A stretch of 64,000 nt of DNA from Sycobia sp. Sy_11 (GCA_018907035.1 JACCIC010000143.1:780501-844500), one strand, 5' to 3'; shown: positions 50,139 through 61,500, counted from the first letter of the stretch. Translations and numbers: made by a program. The notes: a model not told the origin generated them from the sequence alone.

Positions 50139-50606
50139 TTAATAAGGAATGATAAACACTGTCCAATCTACTAGACTCCAATCTACTAACATTAAATTCA
50201 CATTATTTCGATTCCTGGAAAAGTGAATACTTTCAAGACTCTCCCTTTGATACTTATTATTAATACCATGTTCCAAAATATCCACATTCGCAAAATCAAA
50301 AGAATGTAAAAACTTTAAACAATGCTCTTTTAAACCAGAAGTAATATGTGAGCTACGTAAACTATATATATACTCATAAATTCTCTTTTTTAAATATCTA
50401 CCTGTTTGTCCAATATAGTATTTATCACAATCCATGCAATTAATCTTGTAAACAACTCCTGATTTTAAGCATAAATCATCCCTATCTTTGCAATTATTAA
50501 ACAATCTACTCAAATTATTGCTATTTTTAAAGAAAATTTGAATGTTATATTTCCGAAAATTTTTTTTTATTCTTTCAGACAATCCTATATTGTAGTATTC
50601 TTTTTA
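50139..50606 (-). pseudogene. PLE C-terminal GIY-YIG endonuclease domain (truncated ORF)
   Basis: Penelope-like retroelements encode a reverse transcriptase followed by a GIY-YIG nuclease that nicks target DNA. This frame of about 155 codons opens after a stop codon at 50604-50606 with no ATG of its own. It reads LSERIKKNFRKYNIQIFFKN, then VVYKINCMDCDKYYIGQTGR followed by YLKKRI. The last part is the GIY-YIG signature, with the Cys-x-x-Cys insert typical of PLEs and the catalytic Tyr and Arg positions visible. Further on, LKEHCLKFLHSFDFANVDIL and RESLESIHF fit the region with the conserved His and the catalytic Glu. The domain itself is uninterrupted. The whole reverse transcriptase is missing, so the copy is presumably dead. 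Confidence 0.88.
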
Positions 50607-50609
50607 AAA

Positions 50610-51258
50610 TAACAAAAAAAATTTTAATTGTCAATGCCTACCTATTGTGTGAACTGAAATAGAAAAAAATGAAATATGTTTTGACATAGGTTTATATAAG
50701 GAATTTTTTATGTTTGTATCTTTCTTTGTTACATTAATTTAAATACAATTTATTTTGAGATCTCTTAATTACTCGAATTCATGCGAGGACTAGGCATATA
50801 ATACATAAAATATGTAGTAATAACATAACGAATGAAAGTTTAAGAAGGTATCATATGCAAAAATGTCAACATTAAAAAATGTTGCATCGAGTATCGCTGA
50901 CAATCGTTGCAAGAACGTCTAGTCTTCTTAGTTTTGTCTTCTTAGCATGAATATTTTTCACATTTTTATCCTTTTCTATTGTTTTTTTACGTCCAAAGCA
51001 TTTAAACATATTATGCATGGATATTCAAGAAGTAACAAAAGCTTCGTTAGTAGCCTCCGTTTTTAAACATGGAGGTTTGAGCTAGACATTTAAGCAATAA
51101 CAGGTCTACACCTATTTGATGCAGTAAACTCGAAATTCAGAAAACTCTCGTAACCCATTCCACGCTAAAATCATTAATAGAAAACAGTCGACATAAGCGT
51201 GAGTACAAAACAATGTAAAAATATTAGAATTATACTGACTTGAAATTGTATAAAATAA

Positions 51259-51312
<54 letters not shown>

Positions 51313-51720
51313 TTATATATATATGGATCTTATAAACTTGATTATTTCTGCTTTGATTTCAGTATACAAATACAAATAAGAGGAAAATTTTATCAGAAAA
51401 GTTAAGGAATTCCAAATACAAGAAAATAATACGGACTATCTTGAAGAAAATTCTAATCTAGTGAAACTAATTGGATGTAGCCAATCTTTTCTTTTTGCTT
51501 CGCTTTCCTTGTTCCTTTTTCCTAAAGTCGAGATATTATAAAATCGGATAAAAGTAAACATCGTTCTTACGAATAAAGATCGCATCTTTGGTAGAATCGA
51601 AGCTTATGTGAATTTTCGAATAAAGCTGCGGTTTAAACACACAGTATAATAGTCGAGCAATTTTAGAATAATAATAAAATAATAAAATATCTAAGAAATT
51701 TTAATGAATGTGTAACATTA
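50610..51720. other. AT-rich non-coding DNA
   Basis: It contains a (TA)n run at 51262-51307. No gene was seen. Confidence 0.55.
51262..51307. repeat. (TA)n microsatellite
   Basis: This is a pure TA run of about 46 bp. Confidence 0.97.
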
Positions 51721-52030
51721 TTGTGTTGTGACGTCCCGCACTATATATACATAGTCATATATAATGACGAGTGTCCACCCGGTTCTATGCGCGACGATTT
51801 GCTTCCGCGAAAGACCGGTCCGTAATTTGCCCCTATTTTTGGCCTAGTCTCTCGACTACTAGCCAGGGATGTGGGGCCGGTGAGCCGAGGTGTACGCGTT
51901 TTAGATGGAGACCGAACCTAGGCAGTCTTGGCCGATCTGTAAATCGCGAGTTACTACCTACTTCATAACTTGACTTCTATATGTTCCCGTACTAAGATTC
52001 TTTTCCCCAGTCTTATCTACTGCGACGAAA

Positions 52031-52210
52031 GGAGTGGCTTCCGTGTACAGAACTACGAGAGTCCCACCCGTTTAGCCTACTCAGCAAAACTACCAGAGCG
52101 GCTTCCGTGTACAGGACTGCTAGAGTCCCACCCGTTTAGCCTGCTCAGAAAATACAGGAGTGGCTTCCGTGTACAGGACTGCTAGAGTCCCACTCGTTTA
52201 GCCTACTCAG
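52031..52210 (+). repeat. Tandem array, three units of 62-64 bp
   Basis: Units begin at 52032, 52096 and 52158. Each reads gag(t/c)ggcttccgtgtacag, then a(a/g)gactgctagagtccca-type sequence, then c(c/t)cgtttagcct(a/g)ctcag. Units 2 and 3 are nearly identical and unit 1 is slightly diverged. There are no unique spacers, so this is not a CRISPR. Confidence 0.95.
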
Positions 52211-52445
52211 AGAAGATACAAGTAACAGATATATATAGGTAGCGCGATTAGGTTTAGTGGAGATTACGGATAAATAATGTTAATAAGGATAAACGATAAA
52301 TATTGTTGATTACTTACTATTTATTTGCTTTTCTGAAGTACTTCTTATACAACCGTATAATATATAAAAATAAACTAGATATAAGTCGGGTATACAAAGT
52401 TAGTTAACATGTACAAGATGAAGTTCGAGAAACACGCAAATTTCA

Positions 52446-52550
52446 AAGTACGAAAATGCCGAAAAAATTCTAAGTCCGAAAATCACGAAAATTTTCTAAG
52501 TCCGAAAAAGTTGGAAAAATTCAAGTCCGAAAATGCCGAAAAAATTCTAA
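52446..52550 (+). repeat. Tandem array, four units of about 26 bp
   Basis: The unit is aagtccgaaaatgccgaaaa followed by aattct. The first and fourth units are the closest to each other; the second and third carry substitutions and small deletions. Confidence 0.93.
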
Positions 52551-52864
52551 GGGTTATAACTACCGGATCGATCTGACCTAGTTGAAATCCCGACCGGCAG
52601 TGATTTTTCGCTTCGTCCGACTCCTATTTATATGTGGTCTGGACAAAGTAAAAAAAGGCTGTCCAAAATTTTCGTGGAAATTCATCCGAGCGGTCGTAGG
52701 GAAAGCCAATGAAGGGGTCAAATTTCATTTATAATATAAACTCCTTCGTTCGCTTTCTTAAAATATTTAATTTTTAAATATAACGCATCTGCTATGATCA
52801 TGAACAACAAACTTATAGCGACATTATAAAATACGATCTTTAATTAATACCTTAACCGTTTGTT

Positions 52865-53390
52865 ACGTTTATAATTATTAATTTTACATAATCTCTTATT
52901 TGATTAGCTAAACTAATCTTTATACCATAAGTTAGAACTCTTACTCTATTATTTAATTTATTTTACGTATCTTATAAAGTATATAACTGCTAACATACTG
53001 AACTAATATTATTAATCTTAATGTTTCGGTTTTGCTTCACGTTATAATTATTTACGTAATCTTTTATTATTAGCCAAACTAATTTTTATACTATAAGTTA
53101 GAAATCACTTAGTCTATTATTCGATTTACTTTATATATTTTACAAGTATAGTATTATTAACATTCTATTAACTTAGTATATTTTAATTAACATTCTATTA
53201 GCATAATATCGTAATTGGACTAACATTATTAGTCTAAATTGTTTGGTTTGTTCTACATTTTACAATTATTAAACTGATCATACATTATATCATACTCTAA
53301 TATATATTTAAAAGTTTGTTAATTCATCATTCTACTTATAATAATTAATATTTTATTAATCATACTTAACATAGTAACTAGTCTATCAAA
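52865..53390 (+). repeat. Diverged long tandem repeat (period about 170-220 bp, 2-3 units)
   Basis: Unit 1 starts near 52868 (ataattattaattttacataa) and unit 2 near 53042 (ataattatttacgtaatc). They share, in order, the attagc(t/c)aaactaat block, the ataagttagaa block, the tctattatt(t/c)(a/g)attta block and the actaa(t/c)attattagtct-like end before tttggttt. A third, weaker unit may start near 53265. AT-rich and non-coding. Confidence 0.7.
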
Positions 53391-53680
53391 ACAAAAGTAC
53401 GTGCACATGCATATGTATCGATGGCATACCATCCTTTAATTTATGATTTAGTCTCTACGTTCTTTTTTAATTTTAAAAATTACAAATTTAATATTAACGT
53501 CGATTGTAATGAGAAATTTCGACAGTTAATATTCGGCGTTGATTCGGGAACTTTTCTCCGAGGTCAGCGTCGACGCTCAGTTTCCGACAATAGGGTGTCC
53601 GGTTACTCTCGGCGATAAGAAAAAGGCGCTTGTACCAAACCATGAAAATCAGTTCAATATACGTGTGTATATATATACTT

Positions 53681-53684
<4 letters not shown>

Positions 53685-53732
<48 letters not shown>
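53685..53732. repeat. (TA)n microsatellite
   Basis: A TA run of about 48 bp. The IYIY frames on both strands here are artefacts. Confidence 0.97.
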
Positions 53733-53736
<4 letters not shown>

Positions 53737-53739
53737 CAT

Positions 53740-54470
53740 AACGTCGCAGGACGCGACAGTGTTATTAAATACAACTCACGCTAGAGAAAGTGAGTGAAAA
53801 AAGATTTTCAAAAGTGATAATATTCGCATTCTTCTAGATTTTCCCTCACACCTCGGTGATCCGACATATAACCAAATAAATGAAAATCATGCAATAATTT
53901 TGGAGGGATTCCTGCCTTATGGCCCGTAACTTCCCGTTCCTTCTGGATAATTTCATCTCTACATTTATGTATGCTTACATTTGTGCTCTACGCTCTACAT
54001 TTATGAAAGTTTGTGAACAGCTTTCGAAAATAGGCAGAATTTCTACAAAGTAAATTCACGCATAAAAGGCAGTCAATTTTGAAAAACTACTTATCAGAAA
54101 ATCTACATTTTCCAGTTCCAGTACTGAGAATGTGAAATTACATCTCGCGAATATTTATTAATTTTGGGCGATAAAGTTTTAATTAATTATAAATTGACAA
54201 CATTTTCAATTAGCACGTATTATTCTTTACAGTTTAAAATATTTTAACATTGATTTATGAAATGTATGATAGTACCGGATATCAACGAAAAAATTTTAGT
54301 TAAATTTTAAATTGCAATTATTTGCTTAACTCCTAATTTTTTAAATATATTTCGTTTGACGTGTTTCTTGGGTATAATAGTTGATACTTTTCCTCAGTAT
54401 AGTTAGTAAATGATTTATAAGGAGTGACTTTGTATTGGTATAGAACTAACTAGATGTCGCTTTACAAAAT
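53740..54470. other. AT-rich non-coding DNA
   Basis: I see nothing supportable. Confidence 0.55.
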
Positions 54471-54474
54471 TACG

Positions 54475-54870
54475 AGCCGTGCGTCTGAAAGCGCTGGATA
54501 GACATCGCGGCGGCGCACCTCCGTTTAAATTAGAAGCGCGCGAACTTATTCACCCCATGTCTCTCGCCTATACGCGTGCCTATTCTTCGTTTGTCGGTGC
54601 CCCGTACATAATACACCCCGATTCCTTTCTGTTCCCTGACACTACGCGGCTCCTCGTTTATCTTCGTTCGTTTGTTTGGATGCGCGCAGGCGCGCTTCGC
54701 CTATTATGCCGATGCGCGTCCGCAGAGCGCTCGAGCGAACCGAGCGAATCCCACTCTACACGCACTTATATAATTCTGATTAATCTTCAGAACAGTCTTT
54801 TTGCACTCGCGAGTGAACTTGGTGCTTTGTGGAATTTTGCGCTAGAAGTGGCTGGGGATTAACTGGGAGT
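54475..54870. other. GC-richer island
   Basis: About 400 bp is GC-rich with several GCGC patches. A 127-codon plus-strand frame (54479-54862) covers it with Ala/Arg/Leu-rich composition. It has no domain I recognise and no splice context I can defend. It is the least artefactual of the GC-island frames, but still unsupported. Confidence 0.4.
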
Positions 54871-56220
54871 AGGGTATTAAGACCGATTTCGAGTAAATGG
54901 AAATGTTCGCTTAGAGGAAGCTTATCAAGTATAAATGATCTCTACAAAGTTTCGTTAATTATTTCGACGCTATTTTCTGTTAACTTTGTGTTAATAATAG
55001 GAAATCTTGAATCATAATCGAGATTCTAAAATTAAGGCACAAATATATATAAATTTTCAATTAGGTATATCTATAATATGAGAAATATTATGAACAATGC
55101 ACGAACGTCCCATCGTATATGATTTTTAACCTGTTGATTTTAAATCTGTTCAGTAGTTTCTTCTTGTACGTCAAAAGTTTTCTGTACCTTCAAAAAGAAA
55201 ATGGAAGCAAATAAAAATTATGAATCTTCGGTGGAATGAATTTAGAATTTCTGTGGATACATAGGTATTAGTTGGATGAGGTGGGTATTTTTCGGCTTCG
55301 TTTGTGGGTTTAAAATAAAGAGTTCTAGAGTTAACGAGATCACGTGAGAGATGTTTGCTTAGTGTTCTTAGAAAATCCAACATACTTCTGATGAACTAGA
55401 GAGCAATGCTTAATAGGTTTGAATTGAGTAAGCCAAAAAGGCTATACGGTTTTTATGACTCTTTCGTAAGTTCTTTTCCGGGCTTCTATTCTGGATTATT
55501 AAAAGAAATCCCAATTATATAAAAACTACGTGGCTAGTTTACTTAGTAGGCAAGACAGGTGCTTCTAGGCATTTTGAATTTGCTTGAAAGAAAGTAAATT
55601 AAATGTAGTAGTTCCATTCGAGCAAAATATTTTTGTAAAAGTTTATACACTCTTTAATTAAAGAATAGTGTACGCTGAACTATGATGATATTTTTAAAAC
55701 ACTATCTAAAAGTATTTGTTCCCAACGTATTTAAGGCGATTGGCTTAACATTATATAATTGTTAGCATAGTTAGAACGACGGAAATATATTTCTTGGTAT
55801 AGTGGTCCATATCAATTTATTAAGAATGCATTTTCCTGCACGAAAAAGGGAATTCATCTTTATCTATTTTAGTCCTAGTGACAGATTACTCATAGGATAA
55901 TAAAGACTTAAAATTTATGAATAATATTATATGTTCATGAATGTAATACATACGTGGGAAATATTAAACCCTACATCCTTTATGCAATGTATTCGTAAAA
56001 CATCAATAAATGACTTATTTAACTATTAGCCTCAATTTAGTCATTTTTCTTAAATTTTATTATTGTATGATTATTATAAAATGAAGATCGGAAAATTTAA
56101 TAAATAATAATTCATCTAACTGTTTATGTGTGATCACAACTATAAGTGTAAATATTTATTTTGATACTTTCATCTAAATGTAGATTTTTTAATACACGTG
56201 AACTATTAAAGCAGAAAAAT
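54870..56220. other. AT-rich non-coding DNA
   Basis: I see no supported feature. Confidence 0.55.
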
Positions 56221-56229
56221 TCAATACTA

Positions 56230-57086
56230 CAAAATTAGAAGGAACGGATTATTGACAGAGGTTCGAAGAAGTCCAGAGTGCAATGGGGAGGAAAGAAGAA
56301 GAAAAAAGTTGAGAATCGCCACATAAAATACACTCCGCACACGCCTTCTTACTCCTTTTCCCTCCTTTTCCACCCATTCTCCGAATGCTTTTCCATTCCA
56401 ATACTTTATCCTTTCGCCCGCCCGGTCCCGCGCTGCCTTACCGCCGCCGTCACCTCTCTCGCGGTTTCGGTACGCGCACTTTTCGCTGCTCCCTTCCCCC
56501 GTCAATCCCTTACCTCGTCGCCCGCGTTGAGCTACCGCGCTCTCCTTACCACTCGTTTTTCTCAATCCGAGCAGAAGAAAGAGACCTTATAGCCCCCACC
56601 GCCTTACCGTATCTGCTTTTCCTACGCGTCGCGCGTGTACAGTCGACGCGACGGTATAGAAACCGAGGGGATAACGGGAGAAGGGTAAGGAGCACCGCCA
56701 CACTCTCCCTATCGCAGTTTACCTTAACGTCCCTATAGTATCTTTTTAAAGCCTGACCCCCCTCCCCCCAACCCGTGAACGTCGCGCGCAGGAGGACCGG
56801 TCCCTCATTCCCTCTCTCTCTTCATTCTCTTCTCTTTTTCTTCCTTTTCGTTTCCCGACTACCTCCACCGCGGTGCAAGAAGGGCTGGCTGAAAGAACAT
56901 AACCAGCGCGTCGATGCAACTGTTGCCGCCGTCGTAAAGCGCCTTGGCTATACGCGCAGTTTCCCCGCGCTTTTCCCGGATACGAGCCGTGTATTTAACT
57001 GCTACGACCTCCGCCCTACGTCCGCGCTAGAGAATCGGTCTTTTAAAAGAACGTCCAACTGTATACGAGGCTGGACTTTTCTTACC

Positions 57087-57135
<49 letters not shown>

Positions 57136-57320
57136 TCTCTGTCACTCCCTCCCGCCCGCACCCTGTCTCTCAAAGCTCGGCCTCTCTTACGCAACCGTTG
57201 ATTAATAAACGTAACGAGCTCCCTTTATTAACACGGCATTTCTGCTTTGACGGCTATCCACTCGAGCGACTGGGGCTCTTTTTTAATTGAACTCCAGAGA
57301 TTCCGCGAGAGTTTATTTAA
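56230..57320. other. GC-rich, pyrimidine-biased island with (TC)n
   Basis: About 1.1 kb is C/T-rich on the plus strand, with a (TC)n run at 57088-57132. The 112-171-codon frames on both strands are Ser/Arg/Leu/Pro-rich artefacts of composition. Confidence 0.45.
57088..57132 (+). repeat. (TC)n microsatellite
   Basis: This is a pure TC run of about 45 bp. Confidence 0.97.
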
Positions 57321-57329
57321 ATAAGAGCA

Positions 57330-58634
57330 TTACGTTTTACCCGTTACAATGCGAGTGGAAACGAATAAGTGCCCCGCGCTACATTTTCATTATTTACACT
57401 CGTATTTGCACATTCTGTACTTCACAGCTTTGCATCAACTCCACGCTGATAAAGTAAATATTCGTCTAGCGTTATATGTACGTTTTACCTCTGCTGGGAT
57501 GTAATTCTATACATACATCCAGTAATTTAGCTTCTTACATATATTTCTATTCTTCTTTAGTAACAATATTCTACTAAAAAATTATCTCGATGACAGTAAG
57601 TATATCTTGGTTGGATCGTCGTTCATTGAATATGTAAATTAGGAAAGACCAATACGTTAGCATTTCATCGTTTAGCCGTCTTAAATTGTACAGGTAGTAT
57701 GAAAAACTTGTCAACTGCTATTATACTGGTTGAATTTAAAAGAGATATTCATGTTTAAATATAAAATCCAAAATATAATATCCTATTTTAAATGTAAAAT
57801 ACTTTTTCGTAAAGAGTAAACTTATGTAAATTTTCAAGTTTCTGTAATTCGCAAAAAATGAATTAATGTGACTGTTTAGCTTGGTGCAGTCATTGTGAAA
57901 GTTGTAAATTTCCTAGTTACGTTTATTGAAGAGAAATAAGTATTAATAAATCTGATACATTAAATCTCGTAATAAAATATTAATTATTCTTATAAACGGC
58001 ATTAGAAAGTTATTCAAGAGACACAAGCCTTAAAATTTTCAATGTATAATAATATTTTGCAATTTCTATCGTCAAAAAATGCAATGTCAATGGTTCAAAT
58101 AGCCTGTTTATTTTTCAATTACATCTATTTCCTAGTAGATGCAAATGTTTAAAAAATACTAATAAATCTCAAAATATTGTTACATCTGCGATAGTAAATC
58201 AGTAGGAAAATTTTTCCAAAAGATATTTCGAATTTGTGAATTCCGGAAGGCATATTTACTGTACAAGAAGTTCATTCAGCATGTGTGCACGATACATTAG
58301 TATAGATAAAAAAACTTTGCTCTAACACTCGCTGAAATAAAGAAAGGAAAAAGCATTAGCAGTTAGGGCATTAAAACAATACGAGCTTTAAAAAATATAT
58401 CAGCTAGTAATGTTGTGGGGGAAAAGATCTTATACGTACTTAAGCTTACTTGTAGTATTGCATTAAGTTTAAAACTGCATTAGTACATTCGACATTAACA
58501 TTTTTTACCGCATTATTTTAAAAATGATATTTTAGGCATGCTTTCTTTATCATTTAATAGGTCATTTTTATCTAAAAGCCAAATGCAAGAAATTATACAA
58601 CTTCCAAAATAGATTACATTTATAAATTTACTAT
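57330..58634. other. AT-rich non-coding DNA
   Basis: No gene or element was seen before the SINE. Confidence 0.55.
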
Positions 58635-58646
58635 AAAAGGAAATTG
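58635..58646 (+). repeat. Left target-site duplication of SINE
   Basis: AAAAGGAAATTG is repeated exactly at 58850-58861, immediately after the poly-A tail. Confidence 0.92.
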
Positions 58647-58849
58647 GAGACCTACGATGGCTCGATCGATAGAGCGAAGGACTAGTAACTCGGTGATCCG
58701 AGTTCAAATCCTGGTCTCGGCCGATTGATACAGGCACCGCTGTAATTATTTACATGTGCTTTGTTTACAAACACATCGTAGACCTCCGTTGCTGATTAGC
58801 ACCGATAATTGGAAGCATAAATAAAGCGACGTTAAATTACATAAAAAAA
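58647..58849 (+). mobile_element. tRNA-derived SINE with poly-A tail
   Basis: The head is tRNA-like. The A box region TGGCTCGATCGATAGAGCG (58658-58676) forms a D arm, GCTC/GAGC. The B box GTTCAAATCC (58703-58712) forms a TΨC arm. Between them lies a degenerate anticodon arm with loop CTAGTAA, which would read AGT if real. These are the internal RNA polymerase III promoter elements. A tRNA-unrelated body follows, then a tail ending in aaataaagcgacgttaaatt and poly-A, a 3' end similar to LINE tails that recruit the LINE machinery (inference). Exact 12-bp target-site duplications flank it. The 74-codon minus-strand frame crossing it is not a gene. Confidence 0.93.
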
Positions 58850-58861
58850 AAAAGGAAATTG
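58850..58861 (+). repeat. Right target-site duplication of SINE
   Basis: This is an exact copy of 58635-58646. The boundary with the poly-A tail is ambiguous by a few A residues. Confidence 0.9.
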
Positions 58862-58993
58862 AATCATGCGTTCATAACAATGCAAAAAATAATACAGAAG
58901 ATTTTACTTAAGTCTAGAGGACAATATATGAAATATCTTTATAAAAAATACTTTTGTTTTTCTAAGAGTTTTTATGAATTATTCCATTCTAAA

Positions 58994-58996
<3 letters not shown>

Positions 58997-59039
<43 letters not shown>
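58997..59039. repeat. (TA)n microsatellite
   Basis: A pure TA run of about 43 bp lies shortly downstream of the SINE. Confidence 0.97.
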
Positions 59040-59041
<2 letters not shown>

Positions 59042-59750
59042 TATTGTATTTATATTGCAAATATATCAAAGCATGTCCAGAAGTCGACGTCAATTTTCCG
59101 AACCTGAAATTAACTGAAGTAAACTATAAGACCACATGTCAAGATCCATTAATTATATTAGCAAATTATTAATTAACATATTAAAAATACTAGTAAGGTA
59201 TCTTTCAACATTGCTTTACAAAGAAATCGTCCATTTCTAATTGTGCTTTTAAGAAAATTAGTACTGTATAAAAATAATTCTAATGAAACTTACACTTCAC
59301 ATATCGAAAGGAAATGATGAACTCTATCGTGCACTTATTATTCTTCAATTAATTTCGTCCCTAATCAACAACGATTTCTGATCTAAATTTTGACGAGTAT
59401 CGGTTAGGAGGCACTGGCTATTCGAGCGTGCTGCAACTCAACCACTCGCGATCACGTCGCGTTATCCCCCGCGATTCGTTAACAAAATGCCGAGCTAAAA
59501 GGGGGAACCAAGATCTTAAACCCATGTGGATTCAGAAACTGGCGAACGGATAAGAGAGGTGAAGGCATCTTCGTGTGCTCTGTGCTTTTCCCCGCGGTAG
59601 TTTGATCCGGGCAGGCGGCCGCGGGAGTGCAAACAGAGGAGCCGAGGTGGAATGGGAAGGGATACGGAGAAAGTGCGAGCAAGCGCTGGATTTCCCAGGG
59701 AGAATGCATTTCCATACATTTTCCGCAGCACGCGCGACGATCCGAGGGTA

Positions 59751-59751
<1 letters not shown>

Positions 59752-59793
<42 letters not shown>
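59752..59793. repeat. (TA)n microsatellite
   Basis: This is a pure TA run of about 42 bp. Confidence 0.97.
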
Positions 59794-59802
<9 letters not shown>

Positions 59803-60198
59803 GTGCATAACGTATCCATACAACATACATAGACATACAGGCACAGTTCCGTGCCCCTTTCCTCTTGTCCTAAACCATAAATCATAGCCCTGCTTTGGTT
59901 GTCCGTGACTCTGTGCATGGGGGGGGGGGTATATTCGTGCGAGCGGTCGCGCTCTAGCTTCTTTTACTCTCCTTCGTCCGTTCACCGAGCTGGAGAAGGC
60001 ACGGAGCTGTGTCCGTTCTCTCTCCGGTTTTGTGCCCTGTGCCCGGTTTAACGGGTACCCCTCTTCCCCCATCCCGATATCTTTTCTACCATCCTCTCTC
60101 AACGTTCCTCCGCGTCTTCTGTGCCGTGCAGTCGTTTCGGCGAAGCTTTCTTTTACATCCTGCCTTTTTATACGAGATATCCTATGAGACGTTGGTAG

Positions 60199-60256
60199 AT
60201 ATATATATATATAAATGTATGTATGAATGTATGTATGCATGTATGCATGTATGAAT
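60199..60256 (+). repeat. (TA)n followed by (ATGT)n tetranucleotide repeat
   Basis: A short TA run leads into degenerate ATGT/ATGA/ATGC tetranucleotide units. Confidence 0.94.
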
Positions 60257-60339
60257 CTGCGAAAAGCATAGCGACGGACTCGTGCGCCTGTGAGTCTTTG
60301 GGGAAAAAGAGAGGAGAAGGCTGTCCTTGATTTGTCTAC

Positions 60340-61500
60340 TATACTGTCGGCTAGCGATGAACACTGGGACATTCGTGCGAGTGCATAATTGTAATATATG
60401 ACGGTACGTAGTAGTACTCTGGACTTTTCTTGGGGGATTTTTGTAGGTACATTTTTCACTTTGAAGACTTGATCAGTCGGTTATTAACTTATCGCTTTCC
60501 TTTATAAAATTATTTTAAGCAATTACTTATTTAATCTTTTAGATTATGTTAATCATTGCTTAATTTTTTAACCAACACATTTTTGAAAATATTTTTGACT
60601 TTTTATAAAAACACGAGCAACATCATGTTTTCTCTATATCATTGAAAATACTATCTTACGTACACTAAAATTTACGTTTATTTCTTTTCAGAAACGTGAA
60701 TATGTGTATATCAAATTAGTAATTCAGAAGTTTATAGTTTTTAAGAATGTATAGTTAATTCTATAGATGATGTAATTGTCTCAATGAGTAACTAAACATT
60801 ATCACTAGATTGTCATCAAGCAATTTTTATTTCATGTTTCAAACTTAATAAATCGCGAATAAAATTATTTCCCTCAATATTTATAACAATAGAAAATGCC
60901 AAATTATCATATTATAATTTGATTCTTAATCTCAACGATTGATAGAGCATCTGTTATATATTGAAACGTTAAAATTTCTAAACATCCGTTATAAATATTT
61001 AGTGACTCATATAGTGAAAGGTTTTGTTTTATTTAGAACAAGCGATTGGATATAATTTATATAAAGTAAGAAAAAATTTACTTCTTTGGATTTTTGGACT
61101 ATTGTTATAGATTTTTCAGCGCTTGCGTTCTATAATGATTAATTTTTCAGAAAACTATAGATTTTATGCGAATATGAACCCTTCGTTAGATATATTAGTT
61201 AGAGCATGTTTACCGAGTAGAGCACTCCTCAGAAACAACACACATATCTCAATAAGTTAGACGCACTCATCTTACTAGTATAATCTTCAATAATTCAATA
61301 ACGCAAATAATTCTTATAAAACATTGTTTATAATTTTCGTAATGCATGCATACATCCCTTGAGCAGTTATTTATTGGCAAATTTAATTTATTAATCTGAA
61401 AAAAGGGCAATAAATTTAAAGAAGAACAATTCTTCTTCTTAAGAAGAAATTTTAACAAATGATAGAGTCTTAACAATCACACCTGCAAGCTAAGCTATTT
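60340..61500. other. AT-rich non-coding DNA
   Basis: I see nothing supportable. Confidence 0.55.

Larger units (their letters stand above)
49725..50606 (-). mobile_element. Penelope-like element, 5'-truncated copy B with GIY-YIG domain
   Basis: On the minus strand the element runs from a GIY-YIG endonuclease frame (50606-50139) through a 3' non-coding region with the hammerhead-like motif (50034-49993), a ccaccacc block, the agtcagact block, an AAATAA-rich simple repeat (49760-49858) and a gtcttacagtcc block near 49736. No reverse-transcriptase sequence lies upstream (above 50606), so the copy is 5'-truncated. The lower limit near 49725 is where similarity to copy A stops. Confidence 0.85.
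51726..52730 (+). mobile_element. LTR-like non-coding retroelement candidate with two tandem arrays
   Basis: An abrupt change to GC-balanced sequence begins with TGTGACGTCCCGCACTATAT, which resembles the TG-start of insect Gypsy-type LTRs. The block runs for about 1 kb, ending in a gtccaaaattttcgtgg...gtcgtagggaaagcc segment, without coding capacity. It carries two internal arrays (about 63-bp units at 52031-52210 and about 26-bp units at 52446-52550). I found no second LTR, primer-binding site or target-site duplication, so a solo LTR is only a working interpretation. Confidence 0.45.
59400..60340. other. GC-richer island with microsatellites
   Basis: It holds a (TA)n run (59752-59793), a G-run near 59919-59928 and a tetranucleotide tract (60199-60256). 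The minus-strand frame of 326 codons (59479-60459), the longest in the window, crosses both microsatellites (YIYI, HTYIHT runs). Shorter frames overlap it in other phases and on the other strand, and it has no recognisable domain. Confidence 0.45.

Noticed and set aside
52031..52210. CRISPR-like array
   Set aside because: The repeats are directly tandem with no unique spacers of regular length, and the setting is eukaryotic. It is a minisatellite.
58654..58725. Functional tRNA gene (Thr-like AGT anticodon loop)
   Set aside because: The anticodon stem does not pair, the acceptor stem is not convincing, and the sequence continues into a SINE body with poly-A tail and target-site duplications.
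59479..60459. 326-codon minus-strand open frame, the longest in the window
   Set aside because: It crosses a (TA)n and a tetranucleotide microsatellite (YIYI and HTYI runs), overlaps other long frames in different phases and on the other strand, and has no recognisable domain. Its length comes from GC-rich sequence and repeats lacking stop codons.
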